A DNA stretch of 64,000 bases from Romboutsia lituseburensis. GTDB taxonomy: Bacteria; Bacillota; Clostridia; Peptostreptococcales; Peptostreptococcaceae. The notes below the pieces were generated by a model. The model saw only the letters and a program-made list of their open reading frames with translations, ran no database searches and was not told the origin of the DNA. The translations under genes were made by a program, and so were the position numbers. The DNA is taken from positions 3,472,001 to 3,536,000 of the forward strand of contig NZ_JANQBQ010000001.1 of assembly GCF_024723825.1 (NCBI RefSeq). Direction: 5' to 3'. Shown in pieces: positions 33,146 to 41,991 of this stretch. Position 1 is the first letter of the stretch, and each line of letters opens with the position of its first letter.

Positions 33146-33275
33146 TTCCTATACACTCCAAACATATATTAATTGCTTTATTAAAAACTACCTTAACTTC
33201 ACTTCTATTAACTCCAAATGCTATAAAACCAATGCTTAAAAAAAGTATGATGTACTTTATAAATCTATCTTTCAT
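33138..33275 (-). CDS. CD1871A-family CXXC small membrane protein
   Basis: A 45-residue protein: MKDRFIKYIILFLSIGFIAF, then a polar middle ending NKAINICLECIGIG. It has one membrane helix and a C-terminal CLEC motif, characteristic of the CD1871A family of clostridia. It lies between a TlpA-like lipoprotein and a polyferredoxin in one operon, overlapping the latter. It may relay thiol or metal redox between the two, which is inference from the context. Confidence 0.85.
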   Translation of the reverse strand: MKDRFIKYIILFLSIGFIAFGVNRSEVKVVFNKAINICLECIGIG

Positions 33276-33279
33276 ATTA

Positions 33280-33840
33280 TTATTTTTCACTTTCTAATAG
33301 CTTTTTTATGTTATCCATATATGAATCTCTACTTTGAGCACCCAATATTTCTTCACCTACAATATTTCCATCTTTATCTACAAATATTGTTGTAGGTACT
33401 CCCATAAGATTTTTTAATAGTCCTTTTTCTAATTTTTCATCACAAGATAAATTATCAAATTTAACTCCTTTTTCAGTTAATATTTTTTTAGCTAACTCAA
33501 TAGTTTCTTCATTGTTAGCATCATTTACTATTCCTAATATATTTACATCTAATTTTTTCGCTTCTTCAGATAGCTTTTGTAAATCTGGCATTTCCTTGAT
33601 ACAAGGATCACAATAAGTTCCCCATATATTTATCATAGTCAGTTTATAATCTTTGAATATAGAACTGTCGATATTTTTTCCATCTATTGTTTTACCAGTA
33701 AATTCTACTTTAGTTTCTTGTATTTGTTGTTCTTGATTATCAGAAGAAGTGCTTATATCATTTTTTTCAGTTGATTTTGAACAAGCAACCAAACTTAATG
33801 CTGCTATTAAAAATCCTGTTATTAAAATTCTTTTTTTCAT
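33280..33840 (-). CDS. TlpA-like thioredoxin lipoprotein
   Basis: 186 residues from ATG 33838-33840, with GGGGGT upstream; the longer frame lacks a ribosome site. A lipoprotein signal (LSLVACSKS) precedes a Ser/Gln-rich linker and a TlpA/ResA-like thioredoxin fold: MINIWGTYCDPCIKEMPDLQ with the CxxC pair and GVPTTIFVDKDG (cis-proline). It would reduce disulfides outside the membrane, probably fed by the co-encoded CXXC peptide and polyferredoxin. Confidence 0.9.
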   Translation of the reverse strand: MKKRILITGFLIAALSLVACSKSTEKNDISTSSDNQEQQIQETKVEFTGKTIDGKNIDSSIFKDYKLTMINIWGTYCDPCIKEMPDLQKLSEEAKKLDVNILGIVNDANNEETIELAKKILTEKGVKFDNLSCDEKLEKGLLKNLMGVPTTIFVDKDGNIVGEEILGAQSRDSYMDNIKKLLESEK

Positions 33841-34108
33841 ATTTATTACCCCCATAAACTTTAAATTAAAGTTATATAAACTGCATTTAAAAATTATCAT
33901 TCTTTATGTGAATTTTCAACTGTTTTGACATGAATAGTAAATTTAGAGCCCCAATTAGCATGTTTTAAGAGTAAATATAACTCTAGAAGTATTACAAAAA
34001 TTATACTTATGGGTAGTGTTTTAAAAGTTTTTATAAAAATATAATATATGTATAAATGTTGAGAGAACAGTCAATCAAAAGGCGATTTTAAAAAGGAGGA
34101 ACTAATTT
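33841..34108 (+). other. Divergent intergenic region between the redox operon and the RiPP processing genes
   Basis: 268 bases without a gene. It must carry two divergent promoters. I see no precursor-peptide frame with a ribosome site in it. Confidence 0.4.
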
Positions 34109-34384
34109 ATGATAACTTTAGAAACGATAGTGTCTCATAGAGGAGATTTAGATGCTACTGATTTAGACGGTGAAATAGTAATGATGGACTTAGACAAAGG
34201 CCAATACTTTGCTTTAAATGGTGTAGGTAGTAGAATATGGCAAGAACTAGAACAGCCTATTAAAGTAGGTGAAATAGTTGATACACTTATTGGCGAATAT
34301 GATGTAGATAGAGAAACTTGTGAAAAAAGTGTATTAGAATTTGTAATGGGATTAGACAATGCAGAGCTTTTATCAATGGGTTAA
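34109..34384 (+). CDS. PqqD-family RiPP recognition element
   Basis: 91 residues with the PqqD/RRE layout: DLDGEIVMMDLDKGQYFALNGVGSRIWQELEQP (three strands and a helix), then a helical TLIGEYDVDRETCEKSVLEFV. Such stand-alone PqqD proteins (B1) bind the leader of lasso and related RiPP precursors. AAAGGAGG lies nine bases before the ATG. The stop lies 26 bases inside the downstream B2 gene. It is 13 kb from the likely precursors, which share one leader motif that this protein could read. Confidence 0.85.
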   Translation: MITLETIVSHRGDLDATDLDGEIVMMDLDKGQYFALNGVGSRIWQELEQPIKVGEIVDTLIGEYDVDRETCEKSVLEFVMGLDNAELLSMG

Positions 34385-34814
34385 AAGAATAAATAAGTTT
34401 TTATTTAAGATAAGCATAAAAGAAAAGCTTTTGTTCATAGAAGCTTTTTTTTTAACAGGTTTAATGAGAGCTAAAATACTAAAGGTTCCTTTCAATAAAT
34501 TAAAAGAAGAATTAGGTACATACAACACTGAATCGGCAGATGATGTAGTACTAGATGATTATAAAAAAGCAAAAATAGTAAGAGATGTTGTGGTAACAAT
34601 AAGTAAGTTTACTCCTTGGGAAAGCTTGTGTTTAGTCCAAGCTATGACTGTTCAGAGGATGCTTAAAAAACGTGGAATTTCAACTACTATATACTTAGGT
34701 GTCAACAAAGAAAATCAAAATATGATAGCACACGCATGGATTAGATGCGGACAGATGTTTGTAACAGGCGGAGATGGTAGTGGGTATGCTACAGTTGCTA
34801 AATTTTCCAATTAA
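34359..34814 (+). CDS. Lasso-type B2 leader peptidase (McjB transglutaminase-like domain)
   Basis: 151 residues matching the C-terminal peptidase domain of McjB. The presumed cysteine is Cys91 in TPWESLCLVQAMTVQRMLKKRG, with His125 in NMIAHAWIRCG and an Asp near 139 in TGGDGSGY as the rest of the triad. It should cleave the leader from a RiPP precursor bound by the PqqD-like partner. It overlaps that gene by 26 bases and so is co-translated. No lasso cyclase (asparagine-synthetase-like) follows or precedes it in this window. Confidence 0.85.
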   Translation: MQSFYQWVKRINKFLFKISIKEKLLFIEAFFLTGLMRAKILKVPFNKLKEELGTYNTESADDVVLDDYKKAKIVRDVVVTISKFTPWESLCLVQAMTVQRMLKKRGISTTIYLGVNKENQNMIAHAWIRCGQMFVTGGDGSGYATVAKFSN

Positions 34815-35163
34815 TACAATTTAGATTAAGTTTAAATAAGGTTTATATTTAATTTCATCACAACTAAATTAATAAAAACTTTTTTAGGTACAGAAATCAA
34901 ACCTTTAAGACTTATATTATTAAATTATTCTAATGTATCATATATAGTGAAAATAAATAATAGCTTTGAATAAATTTACTATTCATACTTAAAAAAAGGC
35001 TATTCAAACAGTATTTATTGAAATATATGAAAAAAAGTGTATTATTAATATGAGCTAGTATATCTGTGCCTATTTTAGGAACTATACAGGATTATGAATA
35101 ATAATTATGCTTGGTGGGTAACCAAATCAATAACAGTATTTTTATAAAAGAAAGGTTTAGAAT
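34815..35163 (+). other. 349-base spacer with no recognisable gene
   Basis: It is AT-rich, with several stops in all frames; a few short peptides have no ribosome site. I see no candidate RiPP precursor here. Confidence 0.4.
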
Positions 35164-35409
35164 ATGATATTATCTATAATTTTAATAATCTTTTCTTTAA
35201 TTCAACTTTGTAGACCATATAAAAATAAAAATATTTTATTTTACATAATGCATTTATTAATTATTATAGTCAATGTTATATTTTTATTAGTTGATTTAAC
35301 AGGAATTAAAAGCAAAGCTGTAGATATTGTATTAATAATAGCAACATTTATAATGGTGTGCATTTATTTATATAATAAAATAACTAAACATAAAAACTAT
35401 AACTTATAG
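35164..35409 (+). CDS. Small three-helix membrane protein
   Basis: 81 residues. There are three hydrophobic segments: the start (MILSIILIIFSLIQL), LFYIMHLLIIIVNVIFLLVDL, and AVDIVLIIATFIMVCIYLY. It ends in NKITKHKNYNL. GAAAGG precedes the ATG. The last 32 bases of the gene are the left arm of a very long perfect hairpin that acts as its terminator. The family is unknown. Confidence 0.5.
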   Translation: MILSIILIIFSLIQLCRPYKNKNILFYIMHLLIIIVNVIFLLVDLTGIKSKAVDIVLIIATFIMVCIYLYNKITKHKNYNL

Positions 35410-35430
35410 TTTTTATGTTTAGTTATTTTT
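35378..35430 (+). terminator. Unusually long hairpin overlapping the 3-prime end of a gene
   Basis: AATAACTAAACATAAAAACT and following bases pair without mismatch to AGTTTTTATGTTTAGTTATT over about 22 bp around AACTT, then a T run. The left arm is coding sequence. Confidence 0.85.
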
Positions 35431-35568
35431 GAAAATATTAAAATGATGAAATATATTACTAGTAAAGCATATAGGTGCATTTACAGAAAAATAATTCAAA
35501 CAAATGATAAATGATATAAAGTAAAAGAAAGTTACTATATATAGACTTTTACATGAAAGGATAATTTT

Positions 35569-36186
35569 ATGAAGTATATAAGCAAAATACCAGAAGGGGA
35601 TATTAATTTGAAAAATGAAATGATTAATAAGGGTTGGAAAATGCTAAAAGAACCAAAAAATTTACTAATAGCAACCCTTATATCATTACCTATATCAATA
35701 TTAAACATCTATTTATGTATATTATTTATGAAATGGATAAATAAAGACCTAGTAACAGTTACTAACTCTATTATTCATGGTGGTAGTATAAGCTTTACAA
35801 TAAAGTTTAGATACATAATATACATATATTTATACATATTACTTCATGAAATTGTCCATTTGATTTTTATTCCTAATTTTACTAAATCCAAATCAACATT
35901 TATTTCAGTTAAATTATGGGGAGGGTTTGTTTATACAGAAGAAACAATAAAGAAAAGTAGGTATTTAGTTATAACAATATTGCCTTTTATAATGTTATCT
36001 TTTGTACTTCCTTTCATAATGACTTTAATGGGACTTGACCCAATAATTATTTTAACTTTATCAATTATAAACTCAGCTGGATCATCAGTTGATGTATTAT
36101 CATTTATATTATTATTGCTTCAAATTCCTAAAAATGGGGTTATAAAAAATAATGGAATGAGCACATTTTACCTTAGTAATCAATAA
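35569..36186 (+). CDS. DUF3267-like membrane metalloprotease
   Basis: 205 residues with about four membrane helices. The zincin motif HEIVH appears in YLYILLHEIVHLIFIP at the end of a helix, as in DUF3267 proteins. A later SSVDVLSFILLLLQIP segment carries the Asp that is a plausible third ligand. It is probably a site-2-type intramembrane metalloprotease of unknown target. GAAAGGA precedes the ATG. Monocistronic, with a strong bidirectional terminator. Confidence 0.8.
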   Translation: MKYISKIPEGDINLKNEMINKGWKMLKEPKNLLIATLISLPISILNIYLCILFMKWINKDLVTVTNSIIHGGSISFTIKFRYIIYIYLYILLHEIVHLIFIPNFTKSKSTFISVKLWGGFVYTEETIKKSRYLVITILPFIMLSFVLPFIMTLMGLDPIIILTLSIINSAGSSVDVLSFILLLLQIPKNGVIKNNGMSTFYLSNQ

Positions 36187-36188
36187 AT

Positions 36189-36233
36189 AAAAAGCAGATA
36201 GATTTATGTAAAAATAAATCTATCTGCTTTTAT
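36189..36233. terminator. Bidirectional terminator
   Basis: AAAAGCAGATAGATTTAT and ATAAATCTATCTGCTTTT form a stem of about 18 bp between convergent genes. Confidence 0.9.
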
Positions 36234-36240
36234 TAATTTT

Positions 36241-37149
36241 TTAAAGAAATTGACGCTTTTCTATATTATTTGATTTAAATACTTCATCTACTAAATTCAT
36301 TTGATAAGAACTTACTTTTATAATTCTTTGAGTATATGAACGCCCAGATTTAAACTTTAGTTCAATAGAGTTAATAACTTTATTTTTAGAATGTTCCTTA
36401 GTCCATCTGTATGCTGAAATGTTATCCCAAGGAATAAAGTTTTCAAATGTAAGTATACCTTCATCATATACAATGTTATTTTGTTTTTTAGGTGATAAAC
36501 AAGAAAACATAACAATAGAAATAACATATAAGTTTAAAACATGCATCATATCTAAAGTTTCTTTTAAAAGCTCATTTTTAGGAATATCTTTAAAATCAAC
36601 TAAAAATCCTAACACAAGAAATATAATTGAAAGTATAAAGAACCATTTAGTAGGTTTAAGTACTGATTCATACCAATTTGGCTCTTTGTAGCTTTGTATA
36701 TGAAAAATAGGTTCTTTTTTAGATAGAGTTTTACTTTTTTTGTATGCTTTTATAGTTCCAAAAATAAGTGGTAGATATAACACAAAAATAGCCATGTTTA
36801 CTAAAAGATCTATAATTGAATAAGTATTATTTATATAAGCATAAATTGTCATTGATGAAAGTGAGGTAATAAAAAATAAGAATAAACTTATTGTAAATAT
36901 TCTATTTTTGTTAGACACCTTATCTTTAAAGTCAGTGCTTAAAGTATCAGGATTCCCCATTTGCATTAAAGCTTTTGATGTTGCTTCCTCAATAGAAAAT
37001 CCATCATTTGTATATTCACAAATATAACTTTCAATATGATCTTTTAGCTCATCCTTTATATCCTGTGCACGTTCCTCAGTTGAGACAAATCTACATACAG
37101 ATTGTAAAAATTTATCTACAGTACTTTCTTTAGTAGTCATTAAAATCAC
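36241..37149 (-). CDS. HAAS (permease-prefix) domain membrane protein
   Basis: 302 residues. The N-terminal 75 residues form a HAAS/permease prefix domain (FLQSVCRFVSTEERAQDIKDELKDHIESYICEY, then ATSKALMQMGNPDTLSTDF). Four membrane helices follow, and a C-terminal cytoplasmic PH-like domain (ILTFENFIPWDNISAYRWTKEH, SIELKFKSGRSYTQRIIKV). HAAS proteins are usually encoded beside PadR regulators, as here; the PadR gene overlaps by 4 bases. It presumably takes part in membrane-stress sensing or transport, with the PadR regulator controlling it. Confidence 0.75.
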   Translation of the reverse strand: MILMTTKESTVDKFLQSVCRFVSTEERAQDIKDELKDHIESYICEYTNDGFSIEEATSKALMQMGNPDTLSTDFKDKVSNKNRIFTISLFLFFITSLSSMTIYAYINNTYSIIDLLVNMAIFVLYLPLIFGTIKAYKKSKTLSKKEPIFHIQSYKEPNWYESVLKPTKWFFILSIIFLVLGFLVDFKDIPKNELLKETLDMMHVLNLYVISIVMFSCLSPKKQNNIVYDEGILTFENFIPWDNISAYRWTKEHSKNKVINSIELKFKSGRSYTQRIIKVSSYQMNLVDEVFKSNNIEKRQFL

Positions 37150-37472
37150 CCTCCCAGTACAAAATCCATTGTTTTGCTAAATATTTTCCATTCATTTTCC
37201 CTACTTTTTAATTCTTTTAACCCCTTAGTTGTAATCTTGTAGTATTTTCTACGTCTACCATTTTCAACATCCCAAAACGATTCTATAAACTTATTTTTTT
37301 CAAGGTCATGTAAAATAGGGTATAGAGTACCTTCTTTAAATAAAAACACTCCACCAGATTTGTTTTCAATTTCCTTAATCATACCGTATCCATAAAGTGG
37401 CTGCTTTTTTAATGCATTTAGGATAATGGTAACTGTACTTCCTTTTATAAGTTCTTTATTTATAACCAACAC
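37146..37472 (-). CDS. PadR-family transcriptional regulator
   Basis: About 108 residues. The winged helix is typical: IILNALKKQPLYGYGMIKEIENKSGGVFLFKEGTLYPILHDLEKNKFIESFWD, with the wing RRRKYYKITTKGLKEL. The start is uncertain: the frame opens with GTG-TTG overlapping the GAGGTG that looks like its ribosome site. It probably represses its own operon with the HAAS protein. Confidence 0.88.
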   Translation of the reverse strand: MLVINKELIKGSTVTIILNALKKQPLYGYGMIKEIENKSGGVFLFKEGTLYPILHDLEKNKFIESFWDVENGRRRKYYKITTKGLKELKSRENEWKIFSKTMDFVLGG

Positions 37473-37556
37473 CTCGGATTCCTATGTATTATATTTATTA
37501 TAATAATTACAAATTTTGGAAAAGTCAAGTGCTACTATGATGAAGTATTTTTTTAC

Positions 37557-37602
37557 GCAACGGACGAAGTCGTTGGCGATAGGAGCTAAGCGACTTTTTT
37601 AT
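37557..37602 (+). repeat. Dispersed palindromic repeat copy
   Basis: GCAACGGACGAAGTCGTTGG, CGATAGGAGCTAAGCGACTT and TTTT. It is one of the best-preserved copies. It lies in a 371-base gap between the PadR and ABC transporter genes that has no gene. ATATTTGGATGATATATTTATA near 37790-37811 is a candidate promoter region. Confidence 0.85.
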
Positions 37603-37843
37603 ATTTTTTAAATACAACGAAACGAGATAGTATAATATTTATTGGGCAGTTGAGCACAAAACTATGAAAGTGATTCATATTTATGCTTTTAATAGTTAAA
37701 TGACAATAAAAGGTTGCAGTATCATAATTATAGATATAAAAATTATAGAAATATGTCAAAAGTGTTATATTTGAGACACTAGTTTGTTATATTTGGATGA
37801 TATATTTATAGCATACACAAAAGATAATTTTTAGGAGGGGAAT

Positions 37844-38524
37844 ATGAGTATAGTAAAAATTAATGATTTAAAAAAATACTATGGGAAAGATGAAAGTTTA
37901 GTTAAGGCTTTAGATGGAGTAACATTTGAAGTAAATAAAGGAGAATTTGTTTGTATTGTAGGAACATCAGGAAGTGGAAAAAGTACGTTACTTCATATGA
38001 TAGGTGGACTTGATAGACCAACAAAAGGAAATATAGCTATAAATAATAATGATATATTTAAATTAAATGATGAGGAGCTTACAATATTTAGAAGAAGAGA
38101 AATAGGGTTTGTATTTCAACAGTTTAATTTAATTCCTATTTTAAATGTTTATGAAAATATAGTATTACCAATAGAACTTGATGGTAACAAAATAGATGAA
38201 GAGTATGTAAATACTGTTATAACATCATTAGGATTGGAAAGCAAGGTTAACAATTTAACTAATAACCTATCAGGAGGACAACAACAAAGAGTAGCAATAG
38301 CAAGAGCTTTAGCTACTAAGCCATCAATAATACTAGCTGATGAGCCTACTGGTAACTTAGATAGCAAGACTAGTCAAGATGTTATGGGTCTATTAAAAAC
38401 TATGAGTCAAAAATTCAATCAGACTATTATAATGATAACTCACAATCAAGAAATTTCACAAATGGCAGATAGAGTTATAAGGATAGAAGACGGGAAGATT
38501 TTATCTAAGGTGGTGAGTGAATAA
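37844..38524 (+). CDS. ABC transporter ATPase (MacB/LolD/BceA type)
   Basis: 226 residues. Walker A GTSGSGKSTLLH, Q-loop FVFQQFNLIPILNVYENIVLP, signature LSGGQQQRVAIARAL, Walker B IILADEPTGNLDSKT and the H-switch ITHNQE are all intact. This class powers FtsX-like permeases in mechanotransmission, peptide export or antimicrobial-peptide resistance. AGGAGGGG precedes the ATG. Its last base overlaps the first base of the permease gene, so the two form one transporter. Confidence 0.95.
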   Translation: MSIVKINDLKKYYGKDESLVKALDGVTFEVNKGEFVCIVGTSGSGKSTLLHMIGGLDRPTKGNIAINNNDIFKLNDEELTIFRRREIGFVFQQFNLIPILNVYENIVLPIELDGNKIDEEYVNTVITSLGLESKVNNLTNNLSGGQQQRVAIARALATKPSIILADEPTGNLDSKTSQDVMGLLKTMSQKFNQTIIMITHNQEISQMADRVIRIEDGKILSKVVSE

Positions 38525-41046
38525 TGATTCGAACTAATAATAAGGAAGTTATTAATAGGCTATCAAAAAATAGCTTTAAATATAATAAAGGAAGAAACAA
38601 GTTTGCAATAGTATCTATAATACTTACAACATTACTTTTTACAGCATTTTTTACTATACAAATGAGTATGATAAAATCAACACAGTATGAAAGTATGCGT
38701 ATGGTAGGAGGTACGTTCCATGGTGGTTTTAAGAATTTAAATACAAAAGAGTATGAAAAAATCAAAGATAACAAGTTAATTAAGGAAAAAGGAATATCTA
38801 TATTTGTAAATTTAGCGCAAAATAAAGAACTTGCAAAAAGACAAACAGAAATAAAATATGGTGATAAAAATTATATAGAAAATTGTTTCGCCAAACCATT
38901 TAAAGGAGATATTCCTAAAAATAAAAATGAAATATTAGTAGATACATTAACATTAGATGCTTTAGGAATACCTAAAGGAATAAATCAAAAAATAAATCTA
39001 AAATATTTTATCGAAGGGAAAGAATACAATACAGAATTTAAAATAAGTGGCATATATAAAGGCGACAAAGTTTCAATGGCAAGCATACTTTATGTATCAA
39101 AAGACTTTGTAGAAGAAGAGCTCAAAGGAGTTGACCAAGAAAAATCTAAAAAAAGCGGCGAAGGTACAGGTCTTATATCTTTAGAAGTTAATTTTTCAAA
39201 TTCTTTCTTTATAGAAGAAAAGCTAGAGAAGGTATTGATAGAAAGTGGATTAAACACAAAAAAAATAAACAATGGTGTAAACTGGGCATATACAAGTGTA
39301 AATCTTGAAGAAAATAGAGGAGCAGTTTTTGGGGCTATAGGATTTTTAGCTATTATAATGTTTGCTGGTTATTTAATTATATATAATGTTTTTTATATAT
39401 CTATAGTAAAAGATATAAAGTTTTATGGACTCTTAAAAACTATTGGAACGACTAAAAAACAAATAAATAAAATTATTATAAAACAAGCTTTAAAAATGTG
39501 TACAATTGGTATACCTATAGGAGTCGCTCTAGGTTATTTTATAGGGGCAATATTAACTCCACTTGTAATAGGGCAGACAACTATAGTAAATGCTGAAATT
39601 TCTGCAAGTCCAATTATATTTATAGGATCTATATTATTTTCATTAATAACCGTATTGATTAGTATACATAAGCCAAGTAAAATAGCATCTAAAGTATCAC
39701 CGATAGAAGCATTAAGATATAGTGGAGTACGTGAAAAAACTAGAAAAAAATTTAAAAAAACAAACAGTGGAGCAAAAATTAAAAACATGGCTTTATCTAA
39801 TGTATTTAAGAATAAAAGAAAGTCATTTATAGTTATAGCATCATTATCATTAAGTATTATACTTTTAAATGTGGTATACACCATAATATATGGGCTTGAT
39901 ATGGATAAGTATTTAGTTAATTTAATAGGTACAGACTTTACAGTAGGAGATACAAGCTTTTATAGATGGGAGTACGGTTTCGGTAATTATTCTGATGCAT
40001 TAACTGAAGATATTTGTAAAGAAATTGAAAATTTAGATGGCGTTGATAGCGTAGATAAAATATATAACAAAGGTATTGATTTACCATTAATTGATGAAAT
40101 GAAAAAAAATATTGAACTTAAAAAATCCTCTGTGGAGCAAGAAGATCAAAATTATATTAATAAAGTATTAAAAGATAAAAAAATTCCAACAGAGTGCTAT
40201 GGAATTGATGAAGGTATATTACCATTTATAGAAAAATATTTAACTAAGGGAAAAATAGATATAGAAAAGTTTAAAAGTGGTAACTATATTATTTTAGATG
40301 AAAATTGGTATATGGGGAGATTATTAGATGTTGGAAGTAAAGTTACTATACCTTTTGAAAATGGGCAAAGCAAAGAATATGAGGTTATGGCAACTGTTCA
40401 AGTTATTCCTTTATATTTACGTACAGGGTGCGTAAATGCAGTAGGAAATGATATGTATTTACCAATAAATGAATTTAAAAATATTGCAAATAATAAATCT
40501 GTAATGACTGCTATGTTTAATGTTGATGATAGTCAAATAAATAATGTGAAAAATTATTTAGATAATAAAATAAAAACAAATCCGACATTAGATAATAAAA
40601 TGAAATTAACATATATAAATGCGTTTGAAGATATGGCAAATACATATAAAATAGTAGGATATGGGCTTAGTTTTGTATTAGGGTTGATAGGGATTTTAAA
40701 CTTTAATAATGTAATGATGACAAATATTATAAGTAGAAAAAGAGAGTTTGCAATACTAAAAGGTGTTGGTATGACTGAAAATCAGCTTAAGAAATTAGTG
40801 AAATTAGAAGGATTGTATTATGCTTTATTGACAATTTTTATAGTTGTTGTAATTGGGCTACCTCTTACTAAGAAATTAGTGACTTTAGTAGCTGGAGGTA
40901 TGATGATTTTTAGTTATAAATTTACAATGTTACCTATAATAATATCATCTCCTATATTAATTATTATATCTATAATTGTACCTGCAATTTGTATTAAATA
41001 TACAGAGAAAAATAGTATAGTAGAAGCATTAAGGGAAAATGAATAA
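38524..41046 (+). CDS. FtsX-like ABC transporter permease
   Basis: 840 residues. There is an N-terminal helix (about 27-48), an extracytoplasmic domain, a three-helix FtsX unit (about 275-390, with YISIVKDIKFYGLLKTIGTTKKQI), then a second helix, extracytoplasmic domain and FtsX unit (about 710-840, FNNVMMTNIISRKREFAILKGVGMTENQL). This duplicated layout suits a permease of the BceB/MacB-like superfamily in clostridia. It works with the overlapping ATPase gene. The substrate is unknown; antimicrobial peptides are a fair guess. No two-component system is adjacent. Confidence 0.88.
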   Translation: MIRTNNKEVINRLSKNSFKYNKGRNKFAIVSIILTTLLFTAFFTIQMSMIKSTQYESMRMVGGTFHGGFKNLNTKEYEKIKDNKLIKEKGISIFVNLAQNKELAKRQTEIKYGDKNYIENCFAKPFKGDIPKNKNEILVDTLTLDALGIPKGINQKINLKYFIEGKEYNTEFKISGIYKGDKVSMASILYVSKDFVEEELKGVDQEKSKKSGEGTGLISLEVNFSNSFFIEEKLEKVLIESGLNTKKINNGVNWAYTSVNLEENRGAVFGAIGFLAIIMFAGYLIIYNVFYISIVKDIKFYGLLKTIGTTKKQINKIIIKQALKMCTIGIPIGVALGYFIGAILTPLVIGQTTIVNAEISASPIIFIGSILFSLITVLISIHKPSKIASKVSPIEALRYSGVREKTRKKFKKTNSGAKIKNMALSNVFKNKRKSFIVIASLSLSIILLNVVYTIIYGLDMDKYLVNLIGTDFTVGDTSFYRWEYGFGNYSDALTEDICKEIENLDGVDSVDKIYNKGIDLPLIDEMKKNIELKKSSVEQEDQNYINKVLKDKKIPTECYGIDEGILPFIEKYLTKGKIDIEKFKSGNYIILDENWYMGRLLDVGSKVTIPFENGQSKEYEVMATVQVIPLYLRTGCVNAVGNDMYLPINEFKNIANNKSVMTAMFNVDDSQINNVKNYLDNKIKTNPTLDNKMKLTYINAFEDMANTYKIVGYGLSFVLGLIGILNFNNVMMTNIISRKREFAILKGVGMTENQLKKLVKLEGLYYALLTIFIVVVIGLPLTKKLVTLVAGGMMIFSYKFTMLPIIISSPILIIISIIVPAICIKYTEKNSIVEALRENE

Positions 41047-41112
41047 ACAAAAATGAAGTTATCAAACTAAAAACTAGGATGATACTTTTACATAAAGTAA
41101 CCCAAAGGGAAG

Positions 41113-41156
41113 AAGTAGGTAGATTTGAACAATAATAAATCTATCTACTTTTTTTA
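41113..41156 (+). terminator. Terminator of the ABC transporter operon
   Basis: AAGTAGGTAGATTT and AAATCTATCTACTT pair around GAACAATAAT, with T7, running directly into the first repeat of the cluster. Confidence 0.88.
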
Positions 41157-41320
41157 AGCAACGGACAAAGTCGTTGGCGTCAGGAGTAAAGCGACTTTTA
41201 AGCAACGGACGAAGTCGTTGGCGTCAGGAGTAAAGCGACTTTTAAGCAACTTACGAAGTCGTTGGTGACATGAAGTATAGCGCCCACACAGTGGCTTAAT
41301 CAAAGCGAATTTTTTATTCT
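41154..41320 (+). repeat. Tandem cluster of three dispersed palindromic repeats
   Basis: Copies at 41154-41198 and 41199-41242 are almost identical (AAGCAACGGACAAAGTCGTTGG against the GACGAAG variant, each then CGTCAGGAGTAAAGCGACTTTT). A third from 41243 is diverged and extended to about 41320 by CGCCCACACAGTGGCTTAATC. Confidence 0.88.
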
Positions 41321-41387
41321 TTAAAGGATAAATATAGAGTTTGTCAAATAATACAGAAAGATAATTAATATATAAAGGTGGGATAGC

Positions 41388-41945
41388 ATGAACCATAAAG
41401 GAACAGTGATACTAGAAACTGAAAATTTAATTTTAAGAAAGTTTGTGCCAGCAGATGCAAAGGCTATGTATGAAAATTGGGCAAATGATTCAGATGTTAC
41501 GGAATTTTTAACTTGGAAACCACATGAAAGTATAGATGTTACTAAAGATATTTTAAATAGCTGGATAGATAAGTACAAAAATGATGATTTTTATCAATGG
41601 GCTATTACATTAAAATCAAATGGATACGAACCTATTGGAAGTATCAGTATAGTACATAAAGATGAAGCTATAAATCTGGTTCATGTTGGGTATTGTATAG
41701 GTAAAAAATGGTGGAAACAAGGTGTTACATCAGAAGCATTAGGTGCTTTAATTAAATTTTTTATTGAGGAAGTTGGCGTAAATCGTATTGAAGCAAGACA
41801 TGACCCACTTAATCCTAATTCAGGTAAGGTAATGCTAAAATGTGGAATGAAATATGAAGGAACTATGAGACAAGCAGATATAAATAACAAAGGTATTTGT
41901 GATTATTCTATGTATGGAATACTTACAAGCGATTATAAAAATTAG
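41388..41945 (+). CDS. GNAT acetyltransferase of the RimJ/RimL type
   Basis: 185 residues. It opens with VILETENLILRKFVPADAKAMYENWAND, the RimJ/RimL-like hallmark. It then has PIGSISIVHKDEAINLVHVGYCIGKKWWKQGVTSEALGALIKFF (acetyl-CoA loop KKWWKQGVTSEA) and RIEARHDPLNPNSGKVMLKCGMKYEG. The family acetylates ribosomal-protein N-termini or small molecules; the target is not known here. AAGGTGGGA precedes the ATG. It is flanked on both sides by repeat clusters. Confidence 0.9.
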   Translation: MNHKGTVILETENLILRKFVPADAKAMYENWANDSDVTEFLTWKPHESIDVTKDILNSWIDKYKNDDFYQWAITLKSNGYEPIGSISIVHKDEAINLVHVGYCIGKKWWKQGVTSEALGALIKFFIEEVGVNRIEARHDPLNPNSGKVMLKCGMKYEGTMRQADINNKGICDYSMYGILTSDYKN

Positions 41946-41967
41946 ATATATAAGATAGTTTATAACT

Positions 41968-41991
41968 TAGGAGCTTAGGCTCCTTTTTTTA
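41968..41991 (+). terminator. Terminator after the RimL-like gene
   Basis: AGGAGC-TTA-GGCTCCT forms a compact GC-rich stem followed by T7. Confidence 0.75.
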
